From positions 1-46,984 of the forward strand of contig JAFXVP010000055.1 of the NCBI GenBank assembly GCA_017524445.1: 46,984 nt of DNA. Reading direction: 5' to 3'. Below the pieces are notes generated by a model. The model was not told where the DNA came from and made no database searches. It saw nothing but the letters and a program-made list of their open reading frames with translations. Position numbers and translations under genes: made by a program. Within the stretch, counting starts at the first letter, position 1. The number at the start of each line of letters is the position of its first letter. The stretch comes from Clostridia bacterium (GTDB taxonomy: Bacteria; Bacillota; Clostridia; Christensenellales; CAG-138). Positions 9,034-17,905 of the stretch are shown here, in pieces.

Positions 9034-9433
9034 ATGATTTCGCTTTTGATCGCATTTGTGCGGTATTGATGCAGGATATTTCCTTTACGGACGCGTCACG
9101 GACAAAATCTTTGCGTCGGACGACCGGGAGACGCCGGCGGTTGCGATCAACGACGGCGTGGTCTGCGTGCCGATGAAGACGTGGAAAGCATTCCTTGTAC
9201 AGCTTTTGAACATTGCAGGCACGGGACCGATCTTCGGCTCGATTCTCACCGCGATCCCGGCAGCATTTATGTCCGCGGTATGCATGACGTATATCCTGAC
9301 GGCAGGCGAGGGGTTCGGCATTTCGACGAAGATCGCCGTTCCGGTCGGCGTCTGCTTTGCCGCGGCGCTGCTGATCGTTTATATCGTCCTCTGGACGCGC
9401 AGCCAAAAACACGGGAGGGAGCGGCTGTTATAA
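9034..9433 (+). pseudogene. cstA: Decayed carbon-starvation protein CstA
   Basis: AAGGAGA precedes ATG 9034, which gives MISLLIAFVRY and then a stop at 9067-9069. The +1 frame continues with GYFLYGRVTDKIFASDDRETP and NIAGTGPIFGSI, the N-terminal signature of CstA peptide/pyruvate transporters. It then jumps to AMTYIL-like C-terminal sequence (FMSAVCMTYILTAGEGFGI) and ends at 9433. Intact CstA proteins have about 480-700 residues, so the centre (several hundred codons) is deleted and the start is frameshifted. No transporter can be made from it. Confidence 0.75.
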
Positions 9434-9461
9434 GAAAACGCATAAATCGGTGGAAATCGGC

Positions 9462-9491
9462 TTGCACGACGGATTCCGCGTATGATATACT
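9462..9491 (+). promoter_or_regulatory. Sigma-70 promoter of the partner-switching cluster
   Basis: TTGCAC (9462-9467) and TATACT (9486-9491) with an 18-bp spacer, 22 bases before the RsbU-like gene. Confidence 0.6.
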
Positions 9492-9513
9492 ATTTTAAGA
9501 AAGACAGGACGAC

Positions 9514-11184
9514 ATGGGAAACGGCATGACAAAGAAAAAGACTGTTTTGCAAAAACTGCGATCCGGCATGGCAGCGCGTATCATCGGCGCGATCATGCTT
9601 CTTCTGGTCGTGTTCGGGCTGGTCGTCAGTACAATCGGTTTTGTGAGCTTCACGAACGCGTTTAAAAGAGAATACGCGACCTCGACCTATCACATGGCAG
9701 ACACCGCGACGGCGCTTATAAACGGCGATCATCTGGAGGCGTATCTTCGGGGAGAAGAAACAGAGGAGTATCTGAAAACAAAGGAGAACCTCGACGTCTA
9801 CTGCCATAAAATGCACGTGTCGCTGATTTACATTATTTTGGTGGATACAAGCGATTACGGACGGTTCGTTTCGGTCTTCAATTCGGTGGACAACACCGTG
9901 GATGATTCCGAATATACGCCGTGGGAGCTCGGATACAAGCGCGATACGACAAACGACGAATACCGCGGGAAGTATCGCATGATGTATGAACAGACCGCGC
10001 CGTATGAAACGGTCTATCGCATCAAAACAACCGATGGGCAGCATTCGCACATCACCACCATGGTGCCGTTGATCGGTACCGACGGCACAACGAAGGCGAT
10101 TCTCTGCATGCAGCGCCCGATCCGCGAGCTGCACGACGCAAGACGCCCTTACTTGATCAATATTGCCGTATGGACGGTGTTGATGTGCGTTCTTACCGGG
10201 TTATTCGCTGCGATCTATACGCGCAGACAGTTTGTCAAACCCATTCAAAGCGTTTCCGACGAAGCAACACGCTTTGCAAAGGAAAACACGAAGGGCGAAC
10301 CGCTCGGCAGCATCAGCCGCATTGAAGAGATCAAAAACCTTGCCCGCTCGATCGATACGATGGAGACGGATATGGTAAACTATATCGAAAACGTGACGTC
10401 CTTGACCGCGGAGAAGGAGCGTATCGGCGCGGAGCTCGAACTTGCGACCCGCATCCAGTACGCGATGCTGCCGCATGTTTTCCCGCCGTTCCCGGGTCGG
10501 AAAGAGTTTGACCTGTACGCTTCGATGGACCCCGCAAAGGAGGTCGGCGGCGACTTTTACGACTTCTTCCTCGTCGATGACGATCACCTGTGCATGGTCA
10601 TGGCGGACGTGTCCGGCAAGGGCGTTCCCGCAGCGCTGTTCATGATGGCGAGTAAGATCATTCTGCAAAGCTGCGCCATGCTCGGAATCTCGCCTGCGGA
10701 GATTCTGACAAGGACCAATGAGGCGATTTGCTCCAACAATCAGGAGCAGATGTTCATCACGGTCTGGCTCGGCATCCTTGAGATTTCGACCGGAAAGCTC
10801 ACCGCAGCAAATGCGGGGCATGAATATCCGGTTTTGAAGCAGCCCGACGGAAGGTTTGAGTTCGTGAAGGACAAGCACGGGTTCGTGATCGGCGGCATGG
10901 ACGGCCTGCGATATAAGGAATACGAACTGCAGCTCGAACCCGGCGCGAAGCTGTTCCTGTATACCGACGGCGTGCCGGAGGCGACCGACGAAAGCGGAAC
11001 GCTGTTCGGAAACGAGCGCATGATCGACGCGCTGAACAAAGAACCGGACGCCGACCCGAAACGGATTCTTCAAAACGTCCGTGCGGCGGTGGACGAATTT
11101 ACTGAGGACGCGGAGCAGTTCGACGATCTGACGATGCTCTGCATGGAATATCACGGCAACGGAGGAAGTGAAAAACATGAGTGA
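9514..11184 (+). CDS. RsbU-like PP2C phosphatase with membrane sensor
   Basis: A 556-residue protein: membrane helix (about 21-47), extracellular sensor region (about 48-205), second membrane helix (about 212-232), HAMP-like linker (about 233-290), and a SpoIIE/RsbU-type phosphatase domain (about 305-550). Metal-binding residues are visible: GGDFYD (D347), MADVSGKG (D365), LYTDG (D485) and FDDLT (D537/D538). Such enzymes dephosphorylate STAS-domain antagonists, releasing them to bind RsbW-like kinases. Substrates could be the STAS part of the next gene or the STAS protein at 14256. ATG 9526 is an alternative start; neither has a strong ribosome binding site. The gene overlaps the next by 8 bases. 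Confidence 0.85.
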   Translation: MGNGMTKKKTVLQKLRSGMAARIIGAIMLLLVVFGLVVSTIGFVSFTNAFKREYATSTYHMADTATALINGDHLEAYLRGEETEEYLKTKENLDVYCHKMHVSLIYIILVDTSDYGRFVSVFNSVDNTVDDSEYTPWELGYKRDTTNDEYRGKYRMMYEQTAPYETVYRIKTTDGQHSHITTMVPLIGTDGTTKAILCMQRPIRELHDARRPYLINIAVWTVLMCVLTGLFAAIYTRRQFVKPIQSVSDEATRFAKENTKGEPLGSISRIEEIKNLARSIDTMETDMVNYIENVTSLTAEKERIGAELELATRIQYAMLPHVFPPFPGRKEFDLYASMDPAKEVGGDFYDFFLVDDDHLCMVMADVSGKGVPAALFMMASKIILQSCAMLGISPAEILTRTNEAICSNNQEQMFITVWLGILEISTGKLTAANAGHEYPVLKQPDGRFEFVKDKHGFVIGGMDGLRYKEYELQLEPGAKLFLYTDGVPEATDESGTLFGNERMIDALNKEPDADPKRILQNVRAAVDEFTEDAEQFDDLTMLCMEYHGNGGSEKHE

Positions 11185-12742
11185 ACCGATTACCATCAAG
11201 CTTTCGGGGCGGATCGACTCCAACAACGCGCCGGAGATCGAAAAACAAATCTTTGAACGGATCGGAAACGGGAACGATGCGCCGATCGTGCTGAATGCGG
11301 AAGAGCTTCAATACATTTCCTCTGCAGGGCTCAGAGTGCTGCTGCGCATTCGGAAAACGCACCCGGATATGCGTATCACGGACGTCAATTCCGAGGTCTA
11401 TGAAATTCTGGACATGACGGGATTTACGGAGCTGTTCAAGGTCGAAAAGGCATACCGCGTCGTTTCGGTCGAAGGCTGCGAGGAGATCGGCCGCGGCGCA
11501 AACGGCAGGATCTATCGCATCGATCAGGACAACGTCGTGAAAGTTTACAGAAACGCTGACGCACTCGCGGACATTCAGCATGAACGTGAGGTTGCGAAGC
11601 TTGCGCTGATCCTCGGGATCCCGACGGCGATCTCCTATGACGTCGTGAAGGTCGGCGATAGCTACGGTTCGGTCTTTGAGCTTCTGAACGCGCGTTCCTT
11701 CTCGAAGATCCTGAAAAACGAACCGGAAAAGCTCGATTGGTGCGTGGAAGAGTTCGTCAAGATGCTGAAGAAGATTCACGGCACGCTCGTCCCGCGCGGA
11801 AAGCTTCTGGACATGAAGGAGATCGCGCTTTCCTGGGCGACGTTCATGCAGGAGTATCTGCCGAAAGAGGCAGGTGAAAAGCTGCATCGGCTGATCGACG
11901 CCGTCCCGCACGACGATCATATGATCCACGGCGACTACCACACCAAGAACCTCGAGCTGCAGAACGACGAGATCCTTCTGATTGACATGGACACGCTTGC
12001 CGTCGGACATCCGATCTTTGAACTGGGATCGATCTACAACTCTTTTCAGGGATTCTCGGAGCTCGATCACGAGATCGTGAAAAACTTTCAGGGCTTCGAT
12101 TTTGAACTGGCAACGGAATTTTGGCACAAAGCGCTTGCGCTTTACCTCGGCACGAACAGCGAAAAGAAGATCAAAGAGGTCGAGGACAAAGCACGCATCA
12201 TCGGTTATACGCGGCTGATCCGCCGCGCGATCCGCAGGAACGGTCTTGAAACCGAAAAGGGACAGAAGGAGATCGCGCACTGGAAGGCGGAACTCATCGA
12301 ACTGCTCGAAAAAACGGACACGCTGCTGTTCACGCGCAGCGAGCTCGAGGTCGAGGCGACCGACGAGAACCTGAAGACGGTGCTTTCGTTTGTGGAAAGC
12401 CATCTCGAGGAGATCGACTGCCCGCCGAAGGCGCAGATGCAGATCGGACTTGCCGCGGAGGAGATCTTTGTGAATATCGCGCACTATGCGTACGCGCCCG
12501 AAAAAGGCAAGGCGACCGTGCGCGTGGAGGTCACGGAGGAGCCGGTTTCCGTCACGATCACATTTATGGATCACGGTGTGCCGTACGATCCGCTGAAAAA
12601 GTCGGATCCCGATGTGACGCTGTCCGCCGACGAACGCGATATCGGGGGCTTAGGCATCTTCCTTACCAAAAAGGTTATGGACGACGTCGCATACGAATAC
12701 CGCGGCGGACAGAACATCCTGACTTTGAAAAAGAATCTTTGA
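11177..12742 (+). CDS. STAS - kinase-like - RsbW triple-domain protein
   Basis: A 521-residue fusion. Residues 1-100 are a STAS domain with YISSAGLRVLL (S48/S49 in the phospho-acceptor position). Residues about 105-380 resemble aminoglycoside/choline kinase-like phosphotransferases: EIGRGANGRIYRI (glycine-rich loop), HGDYHTKN (D253, N258) and LIDMD (D270, D272). Residues about 395-521 are an RsbW-like GHKL ATPase: EEIFVNIAHYAY (E429, N433), MDHGVPYDP (D465) and GGLGIFL. Thus an antagonist, a kinase-like domain and an anti-sigma-type kinase are in one chain. GGAGG at 11161 favours ATG 11177 over GTG 11168. It is co-translated with the RsbU-like phosphatase upstream. Confidence 0.85.
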   Translation: MSEPITIKLSGRIDSNNAPEIEKQIFERIGNGNDAPIVLNAEELQYISSAGLRVLLRIRKTHPDMRITDVNSEVYEILDMTGFTELFKVEKAYRVVSVEGCEEIGRGANGRIYRIDQDNVVKVYRNADALADIQHEREVAKLALILGIPTAISYDVVKVGDSYGSVFELLNARSFSKILKNEPEKLDWCVEEFVKMLKKIHGTLVPRGKLLDMKEIALSWATFMQEYLPKEAGEKLHRLIDAVPHDDHMIHGDYHTKNLELQNDEILLIDMDTLAVGHPIFELGSIYNSFQGFSELDHEIVKNFQGFDFELATEFWHKALALYLGTNSEKKIKEVEDKARIIGYTRLIRRAIRRNGLETEKGQKEIAHWKAELIELLEKTDTLLFTRSELEVEATDENLKTVLSFVESHLEEIDCPPKAQMQIGLAAEEIFVNIAHYAYAPEKGKATVRVEVTEEPVSVTITFMDHGVPYDPLKKSDPDVTLSADERDIGGLGIFLTKKVMDDVAYEYRGGQNILTLKKNL

Positions 12743-12746
12743 AAAA

Positions 12747-13631
12747 ATGGAAGCACGCATCCCCGTTCTCGACTTGCATATGCACACGACCGTTTCCGAC
12801 GGTACCGATACGCCGGAAGCGCTCCTTGCGCATGTGAAGGAGGCGGGGATCGAACTGTTTTCCGTGACCGATCACGACGCGATCGAGGGATGCAGACGCA
12901 TCCTTGCGATCCGAACCGAAGACGATCCGACGTTTATCCCGGGGATCGAGTTTTCCTGCCGTGACGAGGAGGGACAGTATCACATCCTCGGCTACGGCTA
13001 CGATCCGGATGCAGAGCCGATCAATGCGGTCGTGCGGCAGGGACATGCCTATCGGATGCGGAAGGTCACGGGACGGCTTGACTTTTTGAAAGAGCGGTTC
13101 GGTTTTATCTTCTCGCAGGAGGACGTCGATCGGCTGCTTTCTCTGCCGAATCCCGGCAAGCCGCACATCGGAAACCTCATGGTTTCATACGGCTATGCGA
13201 AAACCAAAGAGGAAGCGATCACAAAATTTATCAATCAGGCAGAGTTCAAAAATCAGTACGTCCGGCCGGAGGACGCGATCAAGGGCATTCTCGACAGCTG
13301 TGGCATTCCGGTGCTTGCGCATCCGCCGTACGGCAGCGGCGATCAGCTCATTCTCGGGGAAGATTTGGAAAGTCGTGTGAAAAAGCTGATGGGATTCGGA
13401 CTTTTGGGCGTAGAGGCGTTCTATTCCGGGTTTACGAAAAAGCTGCGAAACGAAGTGCTTGCGCTTGCAAAGCAGTACGATCTGTACGTCACGGCAGGCA
13501 GCGACTGTCACGGAAGCAACAAGCTGATCACGTTGGGGGATACGGGACTATCAGGGATGGCGAAGATCCCGAAAGGCCTTGCCGCATTTTTACAGGCAAT
13601 CAAAGAACGAAAAACGGAGGGAATCGAATGA
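12747..13631 (+). CDS. PHP-domain phosphoesterase
   Basis: A 294-residue protein of the PHP family close to RNase AM/YciV-type enzymes (3',5'-nucleotide phosphatase or 5'-3' exoribonuclease activity is known for relatives). Metal ligands visible: DLHMHTTVSDG at the N-terminus, TDHDA, GIEFSC, VLAHP and GSDCHG. The length fits the family. It starts 4 bp after the triple-domain gene and its stop overlaps the next start (ATGA). How it relates to the signalling genes is not clear; co-expression is the only evidence. Confidence 0.8.
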   Translation: MEARIPVLDLHMHTTVSDGTDTPEALLAHVKEAGIELFSVTDHDAIEGCRRILAIRTEDDPTFIPGIEFSCRDEEGQYHILGYGYDPDAEPINAVVRQGHAYRMRKVTGRLDFLKERFGFIFSQEDVDRLLSLPNPGKPHIGNLMVSYGYAKTKEEAITKFINQAEFKNQYVRPEDAIKGILDSCGIPVLAHPPYGSGDQLILGEDLESRVKKLMGFGLLGVEAFYSGFTKKLRNEVLALAKQYDLYVTAGSDCHGSNKLITLGDTGLSGMAKIPKGLAAFLQAIKERKTEGIE

Positions 13632-14242
13632 AAACAGACGTCATTGAATTCACAAACAAAGACGACGGAGTCGAAAACGTGCTCACGGAAACCGAGCGCG
13701 CGGCAGCATACCGGGGACTTTCGCCGAAACAGGCGCTGCGTCTTCGCCTGCTTGCCGAGGAGATGACGGGCATGCTCAGAACGCTCGTCGGCGACGAACG
13801 GTTTCGCTTCTGGGTCGAATCGGAGGGGACAGCTTTTTCGCTGCATCTTCTGACGCAGACCATGATGACGCAAAAGCTCAGGGAAGCGCTTCTCAGCACG
13901 TCTTCGTCCGGCAAAAACGAAGCGGCAAAGGGCTTTATGGGGCGGATCAGAGAGATCTTTACCGTAATGTCCGAATCCTATCAGCCCGCCGGGACCGAAA
14001 TGCGGTATGGGTATTCCTATGTGGACGTCACGGGCTATGACGCGTCGATGGACGTTTCCCCGAACGCGGCGCTGCTCGCATGGTCTCTGAAGGCATACCG
14101 CGACGCCGTTGCCGAAAACAAGGAGAAGGAACCGGAGAAGTGGGATGAACTGGAAAAGTCGATCACGGCAAAGCTGGCTGACGATGTAAAGATCTTTATC
14201 CGCGGGAACAACGTGGAAATGATAATCGAAAAAGCATTCTGA
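13628..14242 (+). CDS. Degenerate RsbW/GHKL-like protein
   Basis: A 204-residue soluble protein. LSPKQALRLRLLAEEMTGML (about residues 31-50) resembles the N-box helix of RsbW-like ATPases, in which a glutamate pair precedes a metal-binding asparagine; here the asparagine is absent. No clear G1 or G2 glycine motif is seen, and there is a long insertion around residues 85-150. Probably a non-catalytic GHKL-fold protein. It is translationally coupled to the PHP gene (4-base overlap) and lies 13 bp before a STAS gene, the usual partner of such proteins. The family call is moderate and rests partly on context. Confidence 0.55.
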   Translation: MKTDVIEFTNKDDGVENVLTETERAAAYRGLSPKQALRLRLLAEEMTGMLRTLVGDERFRFWVESEGTAFSLHLLTQTMMTQKLREALLSTSSSGKNEAAKGFMGRIREIFTVMSESYQPAGTEMRYGYSYVDVTGYDASMDVSPNAALLAWSLKAYRDAVAENKEKEPEKWDELEKSITAKLADDVKIFIRGNNVEMIIEKAF

Positions 14243-14255
14243 AAGGAGAAAGAAT

Positions 14256-14552
14256 ATGACCATTCAACAAATCAAAAACGAAAACGCGCTGACCGTTGCA
14301 CTGGAAGGCAGACTGGACACCATGACCGCGCCGGAACTCGAGGCGGCGCTGAAAACCGCGCTCGAAGGCGTCGAGGATCTGACCTTTGATTTCGAAAAGC
14401 TGGACTACATCTCGTCCGCGGGACTCCGTGTGCTGCTTGCCGCGCAGAAGACGATGAACAATCAGGGCAGCATGAAGGTCAAAAACGCAAACGAGATCAT
14501 TCTGGAGATCTTCGAAGTCACCGGATTCTCCGACATTCTGACGATCGAATAA
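14256..14552 (+). CDS. STAS-domain anti-sigma-factor antagonist
   Basis: A 98-residue single STAS domain of the RsbV/SpoIIAA family. YISSAGLRVLLAAQK (starting near residue 48) holds the serine pair at the phospho-acceptor position, and the C-terminus ends EIFEVTGFSDILTIE. In this family the unphosphorylated form binds an RsbW-like kinase; phosphorylation releases it and a PP2C phosphatase restores it. AAAGGAG precedes the ATG. The protein is a close paralogue of the STAS protein at 22872 (nearly the same ending) and follows a degenerate RsbW-like gene. Confidence 0.9.
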   Translation: MTIQQIKNENALTVALEGRLDTMTAPELEAALKTALEGVEDLTFDFEKLDYISSAGLRVLLAAQKTMNNQGSMKVKNANEIILEIFEVTGFSDILTIE

Positions 14553-14710
14553 CCGTACAAACAGGCGCAGCGGTCCGGAGAGATCAGTGCGCTGCGATCC
14601 CGATCATCGTCAAGCGTGTCATTTTGCCGAATTCCGTATGAGAATATTCTCCCCGCGGAGGATCGCCGGTCGGAAGAATGAAATACATAACCGGACGGAT
14701 GGAGAGACGA

Positions 14711-16495
14711 ATGGACATGAATGAACATTCCGCAAATGCAAAGATGGTGACAAAGCTGCTGTTCCGCTTGCTGCCGATCCAGATCCTTCTTGCGGCGGTC
14801 GGCGCGGTCAACGGCATCGTTTCGAGCTTCTTTGCCAGCAATTACGTCGGCGTTGAAGCAATGAGCGCCGTCGGGCTGTTCAGCCCGCTGCAGCTTCTGC
14901 TGCAGGCGATCTCCACCATGCTCGTCGGCGGCGCAGTGATTCTCAGCGGGAGATATATGGGACAGAACCGGCAGGAGAAGCTGCATGGCGTGTTTTCTTT
15001 GAGCATCGTGCTCTGCGCGCTGATCGCGCTCCTGTTCGCGCTGCTGTTTGCCGTGTTCGGAATGTTCGACCTCGTGGGATTGTTTACAAAGGATCCCGCG
15101 GTGCGGCCGCTGTTTGACCGGTATCTTCTTGGTCAGGCCGTCGGTGTATTCCCGTTCATGATGGGGAACCTTCTCACGGCATATCTTTCCCTGGAGAACC
15201 GGGGTCGCCGCGCCACGATCGCAAGCGTCGTGTACATCGTCGTCAACGTTGCGCTGGATTTCCTGTTTGTACGGGTACTGCGAATGGAAGCGCTCGGTCT
15301 TGCGCTGGCGTCGGCTTTGGGACTGTGGGTATTTCTGCTGATCGAAGCGCAGTATTTCCTTTCGGGACGGTCTCATATGCGGTTCACGGCGAAGAACCTG
15401 CCGTGGCGCGAAAGCGCGGAGGTATTGCGCATCGGGGCTCCCGGCGCGCTGGGTACCGGATATCAGACCGCGCGCGGATTGATCGTGAACTGGCTGATCA
15501 CAGCGTTTGTTGGCAGCGTCGGCATTTCCGCGTTTGCCGCGGCGAATAATCTGCTCGGTATTTTCTGGGCGGTTCCGAACGGCATGCTTGCCGTATCGCG
15601 GATGATGATCAGCGTCAGCGTCGGAGAGGAGGACCGGCAGACGCTGGCGGACGTGATGCGCATCATGTTCCGGCGGTTTATCCCGCTGATGTGCGTGATC
15701 GTGGCGGCGATCGTGCTTTGCGCCGAACCGCTTGCACGCATTTTCTATCGGGATCCGAATGAGCCGGTCTATATGATGACCGTCTGGGGCCTGCGCATTC
15801 TGCCGCTCTGTATGCCGTTCAGCATCATCTGCATGCACTTCGTCTGCTATGGGCAGGCGTCTGGAAAACAGGGACTGGTCCATACGCTGTCTGTTCTGGA
15901 CGGCGTCGTCTGCGTTGCGGGATTCTCGGCGCTGCTGATCCCGTGGGTCGGTATGAACAGCGTCTATATCGCGAACGTCCTGAACGGCGCGGTGACCACG
16001 CTGGTGATCGTCGGATATGCGGTTTTGAAAAAGAAACGCTTCCCACGGAACATGGAAGAGCTGATGGTCATTCCGGATTCGTTCGGCGCGCCGCCTTCCG
16101 AACGGATGGATCTGACGGTGAAAAATACAGAGGAAGTCGTGTCGATCTCGCGGGAGGTGCAGTCGTTCTGTGAAGCACACGGAATCGACAAACGGTGCGC
16201 ATATCTGTCGGGTCTGTGCATGGAGGAGATGGCGTCAAACATCGTTCTGCACGGGTTTACGAAGGATCGGAAGAAGCATTCCGTCGACGTGCGCGTGGTG
16301 CATAAGGACGGTGACGTGATCCTTCGGATCAAGGATGACTGCGTTCCGTTCGATCCCTCCGAGCAGCAGAAGATGGCGGACGCGGAGGACAAAACCAAAA
16401 ACATCGGCATTCGTATGGTGTTCCGGATGGCGTCGGAGGTTCGGTATCAGAATATTCTGGGACTGAACGTGCTGACCGTTCGGATCGGAAGATAA
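14711..16495 (+). CDS. MATE transporter fused to an RsbW-like ATPase domain
   Basis: A 594-residue protein. Residues about 1-440 are a MATE-family multidrug/cation antiporter with 12 membrane helices. After a linker, residues about 465-594 form an RsbW-like GHKL domain: LCMEEMASNIVLHGF (E505/E506, N510), IKDDCVPFDP (D542/D543) and NIGIRM. The catalytic residues appear complete, so it may phosphorylate a STAS protein. ATG 14711 is chosen for GGAGAG at 14701; the frame also extends to 14678 and another ATG lies at 14717. It follows a STAS gene by 158 bp. MATE proteins usually end after helix 12. Confidence 0.85.
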   Translation: MDMNEHSANAKMVTKLLFRLLPIQILLAAVGAVNGIVSSFFASNYVGVEAMSAVGLFSPLQLLLQAISTMLVGGAVILSGRYMGQNRQEKLHGVFSLSIVLCALIALLFALLFAVFGMFDLVGLFTKDPAVRPLFDRYLLGQAVGVFPFMMGNLLTAYLSLENRGRRATIASVVYIVVNVALDFLFVRVLRMEALGLALASALGLWVFLLIEAQYFLSGRSHMRFTAKNLPWRESAEVLRIGAPGALGTGYQTARGLIVNWLITAFVGSVGISAFAAANNLLGIFWAVPNGMLAVSRMMISVSVGEEDRQTLADVMRIMFRRFIPLMCVIVAAIVLCAEPLARIFYRDPNEPVYMMTVWGLRILPLCMPFSIICMHFVCYGQASGKQGLVHTLSVLDGVVCVAGFSALLIPWVGMNSVYIANVLNGAVTTLVIVGYAVLKKKRFPRNMEELMVIPDSFGAPPSERMDLTVKNTEEVVSISREVQSFCEAHGIDKRCAYLSGLCMEEMASNIVLHGFTKDRKKHSVDVRVVHKDGDVILRIKDDCVPFDPSEQQKMADAEDKTKNIGIRMVFRMASEVRYQNILGLNVLTVRIGR

Positions 16496-16515
16496 ACAAC
16501 CTGAGGAGAAACGGC

Positions 16516-17394
16516 ATGGCTGGCAACACGCAGTTTGAAGAATTTATCGCGGAAGAAGTCAAAACGCTCAAGGGCGTTTACGTTCCCGTCAAGGCGGGGA
16601 TCCTGCGGCGCGCGCTGATCCGTGAGACGCGGTGCGATAAGCTTCATCCCAATCCGGACGACGAGTTCTGCAAGCCGAAGGTCGGACCGAACTACGGCAT
16701 CATTTCCGACTATATGAACCGCTTCCGCGAGGAACGCGGGCATTCGCGTCAATACTGTGACGAGCGTCTGGTCGTGGAAAAGATCCGTCCGGACGGGTAT
16801 CTGATTTTGAACGGACATCACCGGTGGGCGGCGGCGCTGCGGCTCGGATATGGGAGGATCCCGATCGAGATCGTGGACCTGACCGATGAGACCGACATCC
16901 GGGAGATCCTGAAAAAATCCAAACACGACAAGCGGGTCGCGCTGGACCTCGACGAAGTGGTTTTCGTGAGCGGCGACGCGCCGGCGGAAAAGCCGCTGCC
17001 GTTTCCGACGCGCAAGGTGTATAAGGAACGTCTCCGGCTCGGCGTCCCCGCGCTGTTCCGTTTTCTGAACAAGAACGGCTACGACGTCTGGGTCTATACC
17101 GCGGGGTATTATTCAGCTGATTATATCCGGCGTCTGTTCAAAAAGTATCATGTGCATATCAGCGGCGCGGTGACGGGTCTCGGACGCAAGACGGCGGACG
17201 GCGCGAAAGTCAGAAAAGAGATGGAAACGCTGATCGGAAACAAGTATCCGGTTACGATCCACGTCGATAACGATATGCTGCTGCGCGTATCTGGCCTGAC
17301 AAAGGAAGTCGGCGAATACGCGATCGGCGGCGCGTCTGCCGAGTGGTCGCAGCGGGTGATGGAGATTATAAAGAAGATCGAAAAGCATGAGTAA
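16516..17394 (+). CDS. ParB-like domain fused to HAD-like domain
   Basis: A 292-residue protein. The N-terminal half has a ParB/sulfiredoxin-type motif, ILNGHHRWAAALRLG (G100, H101, H102, R103), as in ParB N-terminal nucleotide-binding domains. The C-terminal half is HAD-like: VALDLDEVVFV (D144, D146), VWVYTAG and IHVDND. The combination suggests a nucleotide- or nucleic-acid-related function, but no substrate can be named. It starts 20 bp after the MATE fusion and overlaps the next gene by 8 bases; that gene is a paralogue of its C-terminal half. Confidence 0.65.
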   Translation: MAGNTQFEEFIAEEVKTLKGVYVPVKAGILRRALIRETRCDKLHPNPDDEFCKPKVGPNYGIISDYMNRFREERGHSRQYCDERLVVEKIRPDGYLILNGHHRWAAALRLGYGRIPIEIVDLTDETDIREILKKSKHDKRVALDLDEVVFVSGDAPAEKPLPFPTRKVYKERLRLGVPALFRFLNKNGYDVWVYTAGYYSADYIRRLFKKYHVHISGAVTGLGRKTADGAKVRKEMETLIGNKYPVTIHVDNDMLLRVSGLTKEVGEYAIGGASAEWSQRVMEIIKKIEKHE

Positions 17395-17905
17395 TGCAGC
17401 AGCCGCGCCTGTGATGCGCGTATCATTTGATCTGGACGAGGTTCTGTTCGTGTCGCCGGAGACGCATCGGACAGAGCCGCCGCTGCCGTTTCCGCTGAAC
17501 CGGATCTTTCGCGAGCGGCTGCGGCTCGGAACGCCGGAGCTGATCCGTTCTCTGCAGGGATCCGGCTGCGACGTCTGGATCTATACATCGTCCTCCCGGT
17601 CGGAGCGGTACATCCGCAGCCTGTTCCGGCTGTACGGCGTGCGGCTGGACGGGATCGTCAACGCACAGCGGCACAAGCGGGAAGTGCAGCGGGACCGCAA
17701 AGAGCCCCTGCCGCAGAAGCTGCCCAACCGTTACCGGATTTCCCTGCATGTGGACGACGAGGCGGTCATCTGCGCATGGGGACGGGAATACGGATTCAAT
17801 ACGTACCTTCTGAACGCGCAGGACGATGAGTGGAAGGATAAGATCTTCCGAACCGTCGAAACGATACGGAAAAAGGAGCATCCGGACCGGTCTTTGACAG
17901 ATTGA
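17387..17905 (+). CDS. HAD-like protein, paralogue of the preceding C-terminus
   Basis: A 172-residue HAD-like domain with VSFDLDEVLFVS (D15, D17), VWIYTSSSR and LHVDDE. It aligns over its whole length with the C-terminal half of the preceding protein (shared pattern PLPFP...R...ERLRLG.P.L.R.L...G.DVW.YT). The start ATG overlaps the upstream stop (ATGAGTAA). It arose by duplication of the HAD half without the ParB-like part; the two may act together. A strong terminator follows at 17996. Confidence 0.65.
   Translation: MSNAAAAPVMRVSFDLDEVLFVSPETHRTEPPLPFPLNRIFRERLRLGTPELIRSLQGSGCDVWIYTSSSRSERYIRSLFRLYGVRLDGIVNAQRHKREVQRDRKEPLPQKLPNRYRISLHVDDEAVICAWGREYGFNTYLLNAQDDEWKDKIFRTVETIRKKEHPDRSLTD

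Noticed and set aside
14462..16180. Long minus-strand open frame opposite the MATE fusion
   Set aside because: Composition is His/Arg/Asp/Gln-rich, typical of the antisense of a GC-rich gene; no ribosome binding site, and the plus strand has a clear MATE/GHKL gene.
9514..17905. A sigma factor controlled by the partner-switching genes
   Set aside because: No sigma-70 family region 2 or 4 sequence was found in any gene of the window.
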